Below, piece after piece: positions 1-12,800 of a stretch of 64,000 nucleotides of DNA (its first letter is position 1; every line of letters starts with the position of its first letter). Below the pieces are notes generated by a model that was given only the letters and a program-made list of their open reading frames with translations, searched no databases and was not told the origin of the DNA. The position numbers were made by a program, and so were the translations under genes. This DNA comes from Antitrichia curtipendula (taxonomy: Eukaryota; Streptophyta; Bryopsida; Hypnales; Leucodontaceae), in NCBI GenBank assembly GCA_951230915.1, contig OX579635.1, positions 18,848,001 through 18,912,000 of the forward strand. The letters run 5' to 3'.

Positions 1-571
1 ACGGGTTTTTTGGATGCGTATGAGTTTCTAGCGGAATTTGGTAATTATCTGTGATCAGAATTGATCAGAATTGAGAATTGAGAGATAGGCTTGCGGACAC
101 TTGTAATGAAGTTCGAGTAGTAGGGTTGCAGAATTTCAAATATCTGGTTTCCATTGGATTACAATTGTATTTCACAAGTGTTCGAAATTCGGTGTCGTTG
201 GGGGTGATGAGCAAAGGGTTGATTTGATGCAATTGAGTTTCTGGCGCAATTGGAAATCATCTATTGAAGGGACAATTGACAAACCCACTTCCTTTCAAAG
301 ATGAGTGACCACGGGCATTAGCTTACACTACTTGCTAATTAGTCCAACCAAGTGTATGATTAGATAAGTTGCTGATAGTAGGGGCTAGTGTAGGAGATGG
401 GATTGGGTCCCTAGTGGCATTCAGTATCCTCTTCCTAGGTTGAATTTTGTTTGTTTGTTTGAATGCTTTTCAGGAGGTTGGATATTATGCAACAGGAATG
501 GTGCACATGAATTGTGGTTTACAATATTGCTTTCTGACGAATCTGCAAATTTTTCCATTGACGTGGTGCAG

Positions 572-3424
572 TGTCTCGTTTCCTTGGAGCGCGATTAGCA
601 GCCAAGTCCGAAGTGGGGGCTAGTGTGGCAAAGAAGGGAAAATGGAGTGTAGGAACGGTTTTTGCCACTGCAACTGTAGACACAAGTGTGAAGCCGTAAG
701 TATTCTTACTCCTAGTGGCTTGAGCATTTCATGCTCAATTATTTGTTTGTTTATGTTTTAGGTCACTGTATTGGACCCCTGCTGTCTTCAATCGTTGGTG
801 ATCGGCGCTTGTCTGTCTGTATTCGAGCCAGACTTGCTCACACAGTCAGCAATTCTATCGTGTCCATGTGAGCACTTTTCCCGGTCGTGGATAGTAGTTA
901 CCAAATTTGGTAGAAGCAATTAGTTGGTTTCAGATGACTTTTCTCCCCTAAAGGACTGGAATTCTATGACTTTATAATGATCAATTTGATTGATCATATT
1001 TTTGACTAGTATAATTCATAGAGGGCCAAGTTTTATATCATCAGAACCAGTGAAAAACATTGCAGGTGTTGGTCAAAAGCAACGAAAACTACAGAAAAGA
1101 AAATTTCCAAATAACCTGTTCAAAGCTGCTAAAATACCATGTGTCCCAATCTGAGGGTTTTTCAAGGATGAGAGCCAACTACACAATGTCTAGGGGTTGC
1201 GAGAGTTCTGATTTTTTGGTTCTCTTGGCTAAACAGATATACCCTACCGAGCTGGGCTGACTTTGAAATGGGCTATTACCCGGTGTATTGGGAAACTGCA
1301 ACAGGCCGACCTCCTACTTCTGTACGATTCCCAAAGACTGACATGCTTTAGGCAATTGATGAAGAGTTGAGGGCGCATAGAATATTTTCTGTTGCATATT
1401 TCTTGTTCTTGTTGATGAGTGGAAATATTGTGGCAGGGGCAATTGCTGACCATCTACTTCAATGCTGCTGCCAGCAAGCTCGCACCCAATCCGGACTTCG
1501 GAATAGCATTTAATGGTACAACTTTGCAACCCTTGTTGTCAAAGTATTATCCTTCCTCTTTGCGATTGATAACCTGAATTGAAAGCAATTTGTTACAATT
1601 TGGGCGCAGGAGGATTTAATCAACCGATTATGTGTGGAGGTGAGCCTCGCGTGATGTCCAAGAAGGAACGAGGAAGCCTTTGCGACATATTTTATTCCAT
1701 TAAGATCAATATGCCTCTTCACGGTGAGCGTTAGAACTGGTTGTGCTGTCTGATCCAGTCAATAACTCTAGTGTAGCCGTGTGTAATGTCCACTCAGCAC
1801 TGAATGCACAATGAAAAAAATTTCTTACAAATCCTTGTAATTATCTTGAAGGGCTAGCCTCAAGCGATCAACCCTGTGTCGGTCCAATTTGAAAGAGGAA
1901 CTCACATTCTGTTTCTGATACACAGCAACGTCCTTGGAGTTCTCATTCTCGGATGGAGTCAATTGGGACGGCCCTTACAAACTGATGATGGAGCTTCCTG
2001 CGAAGTTGAAGGGATTGCCTCAATCTTACTTCAATGCGGTGAGTGTTTATTTATGATAAACCACAGTAGCTGAAAGGCATTATTGTATACTCGGGCGATT
2101 GACTGGGTTCTAAGATTGTTGTTTTATGAGTCACGAAGTACATGCGCTGTGTCTGACGGAGCTAAGGTAGCAAAAACCATGTTCGTCACTTTTAAGCATT
2201 ATAACATATGCAGGAATGTGGTACTTGAGAGAGATTTATAGAGTTATAGAGAGATCTCTTTGGTTACGAGAGACAAATCTGTTGAGATCAAGTTTTCATC
2301 ACAATGAATGAATTTGTATTAAAAAAATTCAAAAGTGGGAGGCTGTAGAACCTTGTAAGTGACGGGGAGACAACCCCATCAGTAGCCGTAAACATTGAGC
2401 CATGCTAGTAAGTCCAACCATGTGTGTGCATGGATGAGTTGCTGATAACCTGGGTCAGGTCCCTAACGGTTTTAGTATCCTCCGGGAACCATAAATGTTT
2501 GATCAAATATGGCTCAAATATGGTAGTGAACAGTTCGCATTAACATAGTTGTGACAACTGAAGTACTTGTTGAGATTCAGACATTTACGTTTTCTTAATT
2601 CAATTGCGTCAAGGTCCAGAAGTAGCCATATCTTGACCAAGTAATATGTTCACGTCTGCAGAGGCTTGCCAAGGATCTTGCACAAGATGGTGCTTGCGAG
2701 AGCCATATCTATCCTGAAGCTGTTTTCGTCCAAGATCGTTGCCACTTCCCTGCCGGAATGATCCAACAAGGGGTACGTGGAATCTTCATTGGTAGATTTT
2801 GAATCTACGTGTCCATATATGGTAACGGATAGCATCAGCGTTGACTAGTTGTATGACATTCATAGTCGTGTGTGCTAGACTTGTATGAAGGAGAAAACGA
2901 ACTTATGGGCCAGGTCATTAACCCCGAAATGCCCAACACCTTTTCTGAGGTTTTTGGAGTTTGCTCAAGACTAAACAAAGAGCCCCAACTTTTGATAAGT
3001 TTTATCAGTTTTTCAAATTTAAAGTAGAAATGTTAATATACATCATGCATGAAATTAAAACACAACAATATCACTTATGGATGGAGAGAGTGAGTATAAT
3101 GTTTGTGTTAAAAATGTTAAAGTGATTTGAAGTCTTTCAATTCTCTTTTTACATGTCAAATCTAAAATTGAGGTCGTGAAAAAAATATGAGGCTTAAGGA
3201 CATAACATGCATAACCATAACCACAATTAGATTACGGCTTCTCAAAATCTACGCCGTAAGGTTTTTCTTAGAGTGGATTTTGTGTGGAACTTATGTGGAA
3301 GATATTTTTTTTTTTGCAGGGAGATCGTTGTGATCTCGACATCGTACCTGGTTGCATAGATCCGGAGTCTCCATATTTTGATCCACTGGCTAATGTGGAT
3401 GATGGATCTTGTCCATTGGATTAG
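572..3424 (+). CDS. PIFI: PIFI (post-illumination chlorophyll fluorescence increase) protein, 5' end outside the window
   Basis: The exons read 572-695, 1237-1321, 1437-1515, 1610-1723, 1926-2038, 2662-2772 and 3320-3424. All introns are GT-AG, phases agree, and 242 residues plus a TAG stop are visible. Matches to plant PIFI run in order: [86 protein letters not shown] and the end [17 protein letters not shown] is a nucleus-encoded chloroplast protein linked to NDH-dependent non-photochemical reduction of plastoquinone in the dark. The exon at 572 starts at a splice acceptor (GTGCAG), and its frame has a stop at 559-561 with no ATG in between. The start codon and most of the transit peptide therefore lie to the left. 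The visible length suits the family (about 270 residues, from memory). The first intron carries a small repeat shared with other genes here. The identification is confident; single splice sites are less certain. Confidence 0.88.
943..1175 (+). repeat. Intronic short TTAA-family repeat (copy in PIFI intron)
   Basis: This copy starts with CCCCTAAAGGACTGGAATTC. It holds the core AATGATCAATTTGATTGATC and runs to a GGGCC...CCCAATCTGAGGG stretch. The same core lies in introns of TRM13 (15945-16150; reverse at 16565-16803), of the coiled-coil gene (20484-20704 and 21237-21487, both reverse) and of the cysteine-rich gene (55455-55797). It has no coding capacity. The ends resemble those of the larger TTAA elements, so it is probably a MITE of that group. 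Confidence 0.55.
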
Positions 3425-3708
3425 TCATATTAGCAATTCGTTGACATGATGCGCTGGCTTAATTTGAAGCCCACATTTTCTATTGTATAGCTCTATCCTG
3501 ATATCAGAACAAAATCAAGCCGTGGCATAAATAGAGTTGCAGCATAGTGGCCGTGGTTTGGAATTCTTTCTGCTACAGGGAATAGTTTCATAAGCTGGTG
3601 AGGAATCCGTGTTTGGTTCAATATCAACAGTTACAGATGTAATATAATCATGGCTTGGAGTTCAAGCCACTATAGCATCTAGCATGAGGGTCAGATTCAG
3701 CAATGAAT
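3425..3708. other. 3' flank of PIFI
   Basis: This is the likely 3' UTR and downstream flank of PIFI. I see no open frame or repeat in it. Confidence 0.4.
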
Positions 3709-4007
3709 GAACCCTTAAAGTCTCAAGGTCTTTTTCTTTTGTCAAAAAAAAAAGTTCAAAAACAACATTATTTGGCATATCTAACCATACAATCTTGCAA
3801 TAGACTAGCATGAGAATGTGTGGAAGAAATTTCAGAACTTTGACTGCATGGATTGGAAAATAAATGTGTTCACAAAGTGAAGAAAACCTATTGTATGGTT
3901 ACAATTTTTAAAAATTAATATAACTTATCAAAATGTCGGCTTTTTGTTCAATTTAGAGCAAATTTCAAGAAGATTAAAAAATGACTTGGGGCATTTAGGA
4001 GTTAAGC
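3709..4007 (+). mobile_element. TTAA-type non-autonomous element, short deleted copy
   Basis: The left end ACCCTTAAAGTCTCAAGGTC and right end GCATTTAGGAGTTAA match the ends of the elements at 24663-25580 and 43492-44426. The interior holds only the left part of the element (the segment with GAGAATGTGTGGAAGAAATT). There is no transposase frame. It is an internally deleted relic next to a longer copy. Confidence 0.5.
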
Positions 4008-4046
4008 TCAATTTTCACATTTTATCAAAACAAAAAAGTTCCATAG

Positions 4047-5318
4047 GGTTAACCTTTTTTTGCCAAAAAACACTTAAAACTGCCATTTCTATAGCAAAGA
4101 GTAAAAAGTTTTGAATTTTTTTTCCATATCTAACTATAAGATCTGACACCTAACTAGTACGAGAATGTGGAGGAAAAGCTTCAAAATTTTTGATCGTACA
4201 GATTGCGAGATATTTGCATTTAAAGTGAATAAAACAAGTTTTTCAATACATTGCAGGACTAGATTATTTGACTTTGAACCTTCTTAAATTAAATGTTTTG
4301 AACTACAAATTTTTGAAAATTAAATTTTTATTTTGGGAAAGTGTTTTGAGAGTCTAGGAAAAAAGTTAAATTAAAAAAAACTTAATTTTTATTCTTTAGA
4401 AAACTATTGAGTAGAAATAAGTATGAAATAGAAGAAAAATCTAAATTATTAATATCTCTAAAATAGAATCAAAACGCACTAATTCCAATGATGAGATTGT
4501 TCTATGAAGAAAACTAAACAACATGGAACTTTTATTTTTGAAAAATTGAAAAAATTGCATTCAAAAATTGAATCCTACAAGTTATTTTTTCAAAAAGATG
4601 TTCAAATTGCCCAAAAAACAAGATTGTTCATAACTTTCTCATAACAAATCCAAATGGAATGAATAAAAGCTTTCCATGTAGAAAAAAATATAACCTATGA
4701 GAAAAAAATTCAAAGTTTCAAAATTCAAATTTTGAATTTTTTTCTATTGCCCCCTTTCCCTTATTTGAGCTTATTTGAACATAACTTTTGTTCCTGGGCA
4801 TCGATTGAAAAAAATTATATTCCCGTGAAGCTAATCAATTTTTCTATCTTTGAAAAAGTTTTAAGAAATCATGAAAAAAATTCAGCCTGTAGATACCTGC
4901 CCAAAATCCCATTTGTACTTTAGGGTTGAAAAGCAAATCCTATTTGTTGATTTTCCAAGAAGATGTTTTGATTGCCTGCAAAATAAGACACTCCATAAGT
5001 TTCACATTACAAATCCAAATGGAATGAATAAAAGCTTTGTATGTAGAAAAAATTACAATCTATAAAAAATAAATTTTTAAATCTTTATTTTAAGTTTTTG
5101 TGGATTTCTTTTATTGTCTGCTGAGTTAAAATTTGGACGTATTGTGGTATAAATGTTGCTACCAAGCACCAACTGAAATCAAAATTGTATACCCCAAAGC
5201 TAATAAGATTTTATATCTTTCAAAATAGCTTCAAAATATTTTGCCAAAGTTTTTGCTCATATTAACCTACCCAAAATCCATTTTGTCCCATGTATAGACA
5301 ATGGGATTTTAGGGGTTA
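4047..5318 (+). mobile_element. TTAA-type non-autonomous element, long copy with internal duplication
   Basis: The left end is GGGTTAACC followed by AAAAAACACTTAAAACTGCC. The right end is the inverted partner ACAATGGGATTTTAGGGGTTA. Internal blocks match the copies at 24663 and 43492, including CAAATCCAAATGGAATGAAT and CCCAAAATCCATTTTGTCCC. One internal block of about 60 bp, followed by related sequence, occurs twice (about 4629-4690 and 4994-5055). This makes the copy roughly 350 bp longer than its relatives. The small open frames at 4732-5065 lie in the repeat and are not genes. Confidence 0.6.
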
Positions 5319-7429
5319 GTAGTTTTTGGAAATGTCTAAAGTTTTGAATTATTATTAGTGAAATGTCCAAAATATTGCAAAAGATTTTTGTATTGTCTAG
5401 TTTTTGGAACTTTGTAAGAAATTTCAAAAAGTAACATTTCTAAGCATAGATTTTTAAAATGTTTACTCATAGATTGTCATCAATTTGAAAAGACAAAACA
5501 ACCAAGAAAAGCCATGGAAATAAAAAAACAAATAAATTAAACAAATAAAAAAGTCGCTCCATGCAAAACAAGAAAAGTTGCGGTAGATTAGAAAGTAAAG
5601 GTATATTATTGAATTTGACCCTTGCATATGGTATTTCTATAACTAAGATACATTGATTTATATTATCATGAAGGGCTCAAAGTGAACTTCACCTACAAAA
5701 TGTCAATATTATTTTATTGTGTTTTAGTGCAATACAACAATATTTGAGCCTACATTAATTTAACCTCTAAAACTCTTTGCAAGCCAAAATGGGTTTTGAA
5801 AAATTCGGGCATCTAAAATGAAATATCAAATTTTGGTTTTTTTTCTTCATATTTTTTTGAAATTAGGGAAACAAAAATAAACTTGTAGGGAATCTAATTT
5901 TTATGAAGACCCAACGATTGAAAAAAAAGTTCTACATTTTTTTTGTGGGCCTCAACTTGTGCAAGCGGAGCACAACAATAATATGCTTTCAAGATTTGCA
6001 TATTTCTTCCTAACATAAGTCTTTATTCAAATATAAAGTCCCTATATCTTCTTTGAAAACAAAATTTGAATTATGGGGCTCAAAAGCCTAGGTTGTCTTG
6101 AAAAAATCATTTTACTTTATTTTGCAAGCTTTTTTCTTCACACATACATTTCTTTAGACCCCAAATTTCTTATATGTGACTCTTGTACTAGTCAAGAATA
6201 ATTTTTATGATTACAAAGTTTTTTTAAATGAATAAATTTGATTAGTGGTCTTTTTTTTAGAAAATGTTGATTTTTGGCTCTTTTATCAATATTTGTCAAT
6301 TTTTAGCCTATAGATCTTTATGGATTAGCTTGCATGATGAGCCATCCAAATGGGGATCCAAATTGTGGGTTTAATGGCGCATTTTGAGGTGAAGATTTTC
6401 ATCCTTGTTTGTTGTGCAATAACCTTGAATTGAATGCATGATGCATTAGAATACAAGAGGAAATGGCTTGAGTAATAGGTGTAGGATCTTTAATTCCTAC
6501 AATCCTTTCTTTCTACATCTTTTCAATGCCACATTTTCTCCCTTTTGGAGTTTGCACACGTGGCAACGTTGTACATGTGTTTTACGATGGCAGGAGCAAA
6601 TCTCAAGAACTTTCTCTTAGTAACCCCTTTCTAATCGTATGACCTTTCAAATCTTATATTCCTCTCTCCCTAGAATGAATTACTTATCTATTTCAACATT
6701 TACAAAGTCCATTGAAACTAAAACTTTGAAGCTCAAAGTTGCATCATTGCTAAGACAAGTGTGAAAGTAATTATTGCAATAGTCAAAAATACTAAAAAAC
6801 ATGGTCTCATCCAACACTTTTGGGTTGTATCATCTTGAAAGGATTAAGCTAATGTGACATCTGTAAATGAATGTCACATGACAAAGAGAATAAATCACTA
6901 TAGCTTGTAGCTTGTATTAGGGTATCATCTTGAAAAATAATTTATTTTTTCTTCCCAAATAGGTGAGGGAGAGACTGAACAATGGCTTGAAAATGTTGAA
7001 AGAGATGGTGTAATTTTGAAGCAAGACGTGTTCCAAAATAATAGTAGCATGTAGGGGGCCATCATTCCAAAGAAAGAATTTCTTGATATTATTCCAAATT
7101 AATTTAGTTAGTATGGGGAGATATTAATGAGGTATTAATGATTTATATCATATTTTCTATTAAAACAAAATTTATTTCCAAAATTGTAATTATTTCATGA
7201 AAAAACACGTACTTCCTTTTTCTCCCCATATCAATTAATCAATTATTAAATTTAATATCAAGAAAATGATGTAATATAAAATAATTAATGTGTTCCATAT
7301 TATCATAGGTTGATAGTAGGTTCAATGAAAAATAATACAAAAAAGTGCTCTGAATCTTTTTGAAAATTAATAACTATAGGAGCTAAATCAAAGACTTCAA
7401 AGTCAAATAATGTTGAAAATTTAATCCAC
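5319..7429. other. AT-rich intergenic DNA without recognisable genes
   Basis: No open frame here has a recognisable motif or plausible codon pattern. The sequence is AT-rich with many homopolymer runs. It is probably old transposon debris, but no ends can be defined. Confidence 0.4.
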
Positions 7430-8035
7430 TATTTGATTGTCTACCATTAAAAAAATTTTGATGATAAAATGAAGGAATAACTTCATTGATATGCAATGAA
7501 AAGAAAGGATAAATAGTTCATTTTTATAATGAAATCCATTGTCTATCATGGACCTTTTATGGGCATGAGATATTTTGAAAATGAGACTTTAACCACTCAT
7601 TGTCAAAATGTAGGAATTGTGTTCAAAGTAGAGTTCCAAACCTCATTTTGGCATAGTAGAGTAACTTTTTACAAAACTTTGCATTAGGAAATGTTGAGAA
7701 ATCAAGACAAGATTCATCTCCAAAGACTTGTTTGTGATTTTGAGCCTCTATAAAAAAAAGTTACGGACAAAATTTGACGAGGATGTTTGAAAATGTTGAA
7801 GAAAATGTCTAATCCAATCCTTCTTTAAATTTTTCCATACCTTTTTGATTGGAGGCTTGAATTCTCAAAAACTTTTTTGGAAATGAAAGTTATCTTGATT
7901 TTCAACATTAACTAGTTCAAATTTTTTTGAAAAAAATTATTTTACTTTGCCTAAATGAGGTATGAAATTCTCCTTTGAACACAATTCCACTAAGAGTTAT
8001 TCCTAATTTACATATCTCACATTGATTGTTTTACC
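7430..8035. mobile_element. Foldback element, copy A
   Basis: Two long inverted arms are visible. The left arm, about 7607-7760, includes AGGAATTGTGTTCAAAGTAG and the word AACCTCATTTTGGCATAGTAG. The right arm, about 7830-8000, includes TTTGCCTAAATGAGG and TTTGAACACAATTCC. A second copy with the same arms and flanking words lies at about 23800-24420. No protein is encoded. The outer limits are estimated from where the two copies stop matching. Confidence 0.6.
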
Positions 8036-8221
8036 TCCCACCACCCCACTTGTATAAAGAACTTATCTTCTCACTTCTCACCATAAGTTAAATGATTTTT
8101 GAAGCTATGTAAGAAACACACACTTGAGATGAGTAGCCAAATTTAAAGCAAATTAAACTTTCCGAAGTTGAAATTATTATAAATTTGAAAATGGATGTCA
8201 AACCCCACATTTCCACTTTTA

Positions 8222-8557
8222 GAGCATCCCCACCCAGCTTGCAAAATGCAAGTGGGATTTGGCTAGCATAATGCCCGGCCATCCACTTTGCAAGCCGGGC
8301 TGGGGGAAGAGACCCACCCATTTGGAAGCAAGGAGGTGAAAGCGATTGGTGCACAACAACTGCCGTGTTTGCCAAAAGTTTGTCGCTTCCTGTTTTGCAG
8401 GCCAAGTTGTGGCTCACAAAATGACCCTCATTTGCAAGCCGGAGGCACTTGGGAGGCTCTCCCACTTAACCAACCATCCAGTTTGCCAAGCAGGTGGGAC
8501 AATTTTGCCAACCACAACAAAGAAGTCATCCATTATAGTAGCCAAGTGGGGATGCTC
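8222..8557. mobile_element. PIF/Harbinger-like MITE with TTA target duplication
   Basis: The termini are inverted: GAGCATCCCCAC on the left and GTGGGGATGCTC on the right. Each is directly flanked by TTA (8219-8221 and 8558-8560). The 336 bp body is far richer in G+C than its surroundings. A three-base TTA/TAA duplication with GC-rich ends is usual for Tourist-like MITEs of the PIF/Harbinger superfamily. Open frames on both strands inside it (8088-8608) are by-products of the GC content. Confidence 0.7.
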
Positions 8558-9872
8558 TTAATAACTATTGGACCGAATGGTGCCAAACCAGCTAGGCGTC
8601 AACAGTAACTGAATTACTTCATTAGTATAATTGTGACTTGTGGTTATAGAAGCAACATCAATCCAATTTGTCAAATATAATTTTTCTATTCTTCAATCAA
8701 AAATGATATTCCATATTACCAAGGATTATACTGAGGATATATAAAGTATTGTACTAAATTCACTGGGAAAGTCACATGAAGAACAATTATATTTGGATCA
8801 TACACTTGCAGTCAAGACCCAAGCCACAAGTTGAATCAAACACTCCAGCCGAAGAGATAGCCCTCAATTATCACAATGATAACAGGTTTGGAAGGTGAAG
8901 TGAACTCAATAGGTGAATTGCAAACTATGTTGGTAGATTTAAAGCGTTCGTGTAACAATGGTTCGTACCCAGCAGGCCTAAGTATGGCCACCAAGTGCAG
9001 TACTGAACTATACTGTACAGGGGCACGCAGTATAGCACAAATCTGAACTGAAATCTCAAGACCCAACTTTACATAATTCATCATCTGTTTTCTGTTCCCT
9101 CTCTGCAACGCATCAAATCCCTCTAATACAAAATTGTCTAGTAGTATCAAGACTACAAGCTCTCACCTACTCAAAAACTCAAACAGCAACCTCTGCAAGA
9201 CTGCAGCAATCTCAAAACAATGAACTGACGAATCGCCCTAGTGCACAGCCTCCTCGTGCGTGTTGGATGTATCTCCCGGGCCTTCCTGCCATATTAAGGG
9301 GCCTTCATGTATTTTTACAGAGCCTTCCTTCCAGCCCGTAATTCCCCGACGTCTTTTGAAGATTCTTACAGCGTACAATTCCTCGACCATTTCTGTTGAA
9401 GATTTTGAAATCCAAACCACAGATGAACCGTCTTCTCATTCAATCAATCTCCATCATATATCCCTAAATGATTTTCAGTACTCTAAGCAGTGACTAAGAT
9501 GAGATCGCTTCTGTCCTCAAAACGTCAGAGACCATCATCATAACTTCATAACACCGACTCCCACTTGCAACCTTCAAGGCCGGGGTGAGAAAGATGGAGA
9601 CATCAATTTCTAGACGCTTCCAGCACTTGTGGACATGTCTTGACTTGAAACTGATAAGAGCAGCAGTCTTCCAGAGTCCTCTTCACTCAGAGGTCTTCCC
9701 CTGCTGTCGTGCACGACAACGGGCTTCGGCAATTTGACATGGTCAATGGAAGCGCATCCAGTGAAAATATGCTTGAGCAGGACCTTCGTACAGAACTAAG
9801 GAAGAGATTCTAAAACTGGCAGAAGGAGGCTCAAAGGTTCTTGACTCAATGACTTCCACATCAATGCATCAC
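8558..9872. other. 3' flank of the CHZ-domain gene
   Basis: The part next to 9873 is probably the 3' UTR of the minus-strand chaperone gene. Two minus-strand open frames (8836-9150, 104 residues; 9238-9420, 60 residues) show no known motif or splice connection to the gene. They are left as unsupported. Confidence 0.35.
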
Positions 9873-12800
9873 TTAGTCCTCATCATCGTCATCATCTTGT
9901 AGTTCCACGTTTGGATCTGCAACATGGAAATTGAAGATGACCAACAAATTGGCATAAAAATCTATCTCAATACGCTAGGAGATGCACTTCTAATTGCAAC
10001 ACAACATTCTGAAAGCAAACATTTGGTTTGAAGAACATGAATCCATGCGGCATGAGACTTACCTCCTTCAGAGTTATCATCCTCATCCTCATCCTCGTCC
10101 TCGTCCTCATCCCCATCACCAAGATCAATTGGGTCGTCGCGTCGGGGAGCAAAAAAGGAGTTAGCAGATGCTCTCGATCGTCTCCCTCTGGTCTCTTCAA
10201 TAATGTTACTGGTGTCAATTCCTTCCAGGTCTTTCAATTTCTCTTTTCGCTTCCGAACAGCCTTGATCTCTGCCAGTTAAGAATAAAAAAAAAATCAGCT
10301 CCTGAACTATGCATTAAGAACCAATCAGCCTACTTAATTGAAAATGAAAACAACGAGACAATAGCGACAGTGATCGCTACTGTAGTTTCAGCACCATACC
10401 ATCTTTTGATGCACTAGCAGTGAGTCCCTCTTTGTCTAGAATAGCTTCCAACTCCGTAATCATTATTCCCTCCCGTCGCGATTCTCCAGCCTGTTTAGCT
10501 TTCCTATACACACTTGGAGGCACCCTGCAAAGTGCACCCTTGTGTGAGTTACTTCGACCTCTAACCACACAGTTAGACTTCAATTTTCTCAGGGCATTTT
10601 CAATTCAAAATCTGCAACCAATGCTGTACCAAGTGCTAAATCATCAAAGTCAACACCGCCTCTAATGTTCCGGTAGCATTTGGAAAACACACAGCATCGC
10701 AGACAAATGTACTTCCGTCAGCAAATAGTTCTTGAGGATATTCATGCGGCGGGAAGTGTATTCTGGTGAGGAAAAAAGATTAAAAGTGAAGAAAGAAGTT
10801 ATTATCACTTTAGAAATATAAAAGCATTCCGTCGTGCTACTCCAGCCCGTTTAGCTTTGTTATCAACATTTAGAGGTAACCTGCAACGTGCATCCTTGTG
10901 TGTAAGTTACTTCGACCTCTAACCAAATAGCTAGACTTCAATTCCAGAATCTGAAGCCAACGCTGATTCAAGTGCGAGATCTTCAACAGTCAACGCTGCT
11001 TTGAATGTTACGAAACATATTTCCGCAAACACTTCATCAGCAAATAATTCTTGCAGAAGTCATTCTCGTTGACATGGTGGAAATTCTCTTCTGGTGAGTA
11101 GAAACGAAAATAAGTAGAGAGAGATGAGATTACCAAAATTTATTTAGGACTGAATAAATAGCGCGCCAAGGAAACAAAGAGATTAAACCACCTGATGCGA
11201 AATGGACTTAAGCCGGAGCTACAAACGTAAATATAACTGAGCTTGACTGTTGAAAATAACATGTAAATTATACATTTAAACTAATTCATTTTAACCTTGC
11301 CTGTCGTCACCATACAGAAAAGGTCGAGAGTCGGAACTTCTTATATGACAAAACAAACAATGTGACAAAGACAACATCTATAACTGAAAAGAATGGTGAG
11401 GAACTTACGTTATACCACAATCTTTAATGATGTTCTTCAAGTGCTCCACCTTCCTGCTATATACAGGCTTCGATTCCACCGGCTTTGACTGCAACTCAAA
11501 CAAATTTCCGTTAGTTAATCCATTGCATTATTCCAAATGACGAAACAGCCAATTGCTGCAATGTTTAGATTTACTCAGAAAAGAGCACAACTACTTCTTC
11601 ATGCATTACCTTCGATACCTTCTTCCGCTCAGTCATTTCATCATCTACCTCATCGACGCTCGAACTGCCTTTCTCACTGGGCTCTTCATCACCATCTCCA
11701 CTGGCAACTTCGTCTTCCTGTTGCACCACCTTCTTCTTACTCTTCTTACCCTTCCGTATCTTATGAGTCTCCTCACCCTTAATACCATCGCTCTCCACGA
11801 CCTCCTCCCCACTGGCAGGTTTTCGCTTCTTGCTTGGCTTCTTCGTACTCTCGGGTGCAGCTGCTTTCTTCTTCTTTGTTTTAGTCACAGGTACTTCACA
11901 ATATGATATATGTGCTGACTCCTCATTCTCGGGACTCTCAGCATTCTCAGGATTCTCAGAATTTAAAATCTGGAGATACATGAAAATGATGGTGCTCAGA
12001 CAAAGAGATCGAAAATTTCTGATATGCGGAACCAAAGGAAACGGAAAGAGAGTGACAACCATAGCTTCCTTCGTTAAACAAAGAAAACTATAGTTATAAA
12101 ATAAAACAAACTGAAGGACCAAGAAAATGACCTATTCGTGGTTTGAATTTCAACCGACGGGGACATTTTCAATGAAGTGCAATTGATCAACTATTTCGAT
12201 GGCCTCAAATATTCAAAAGAGGCCACAGTAATTTATATAAAATTTAGAGTGGCACTTTTGACCACCTTGGAAGTTGCAAAGTAGCTTACAGCGTCCTTGG
12301 ACATAGTTTTTGTGGGCCACATTATTTTTTCACCCACTGCAATTGAACACCCACAGTATATGGTGTGCCCAGAGTACATGATAAATTAGCTTTTAACTGG
12401 ACGCAATGAAGTACAATTGACCTCCAACTACTTCGATGACATCAAAATCGAAGTCATATACTGGCCCCTTCATCAAGGGAACCGTTCCTTCATAACAATT
12501 ACAAAACACAAGTTTACTTACAACAACTCTGTACTCCACAAGTACTCAGTCATAGCTTACTTCATCCAAGACCGACCGAATATGGTCTTTGAAAGCATCC
12601 AAAGCTCCATTGTCCAACTCCAGGTCTTGCTCCAGTAAACGGCGCACCTTCTTGACCGTCAAAGTCCTAACAGAAACAGCATAAAACGTCATCAATTATC
12701 AAAAGACCACTGCAATAAAGATCTCAGAATTACTGATTAGTAGGAAAACAAACAAACCTAAGCTAAATTCCATATTAGGGATCCTGACGCATTCCAAGTT

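Noticed and set aside
8088..8608. Frames of 106 and 125 residues on both strands
   Set aside because: They lie across the Harbinger-like MITE and reflect its GC-rich composition.
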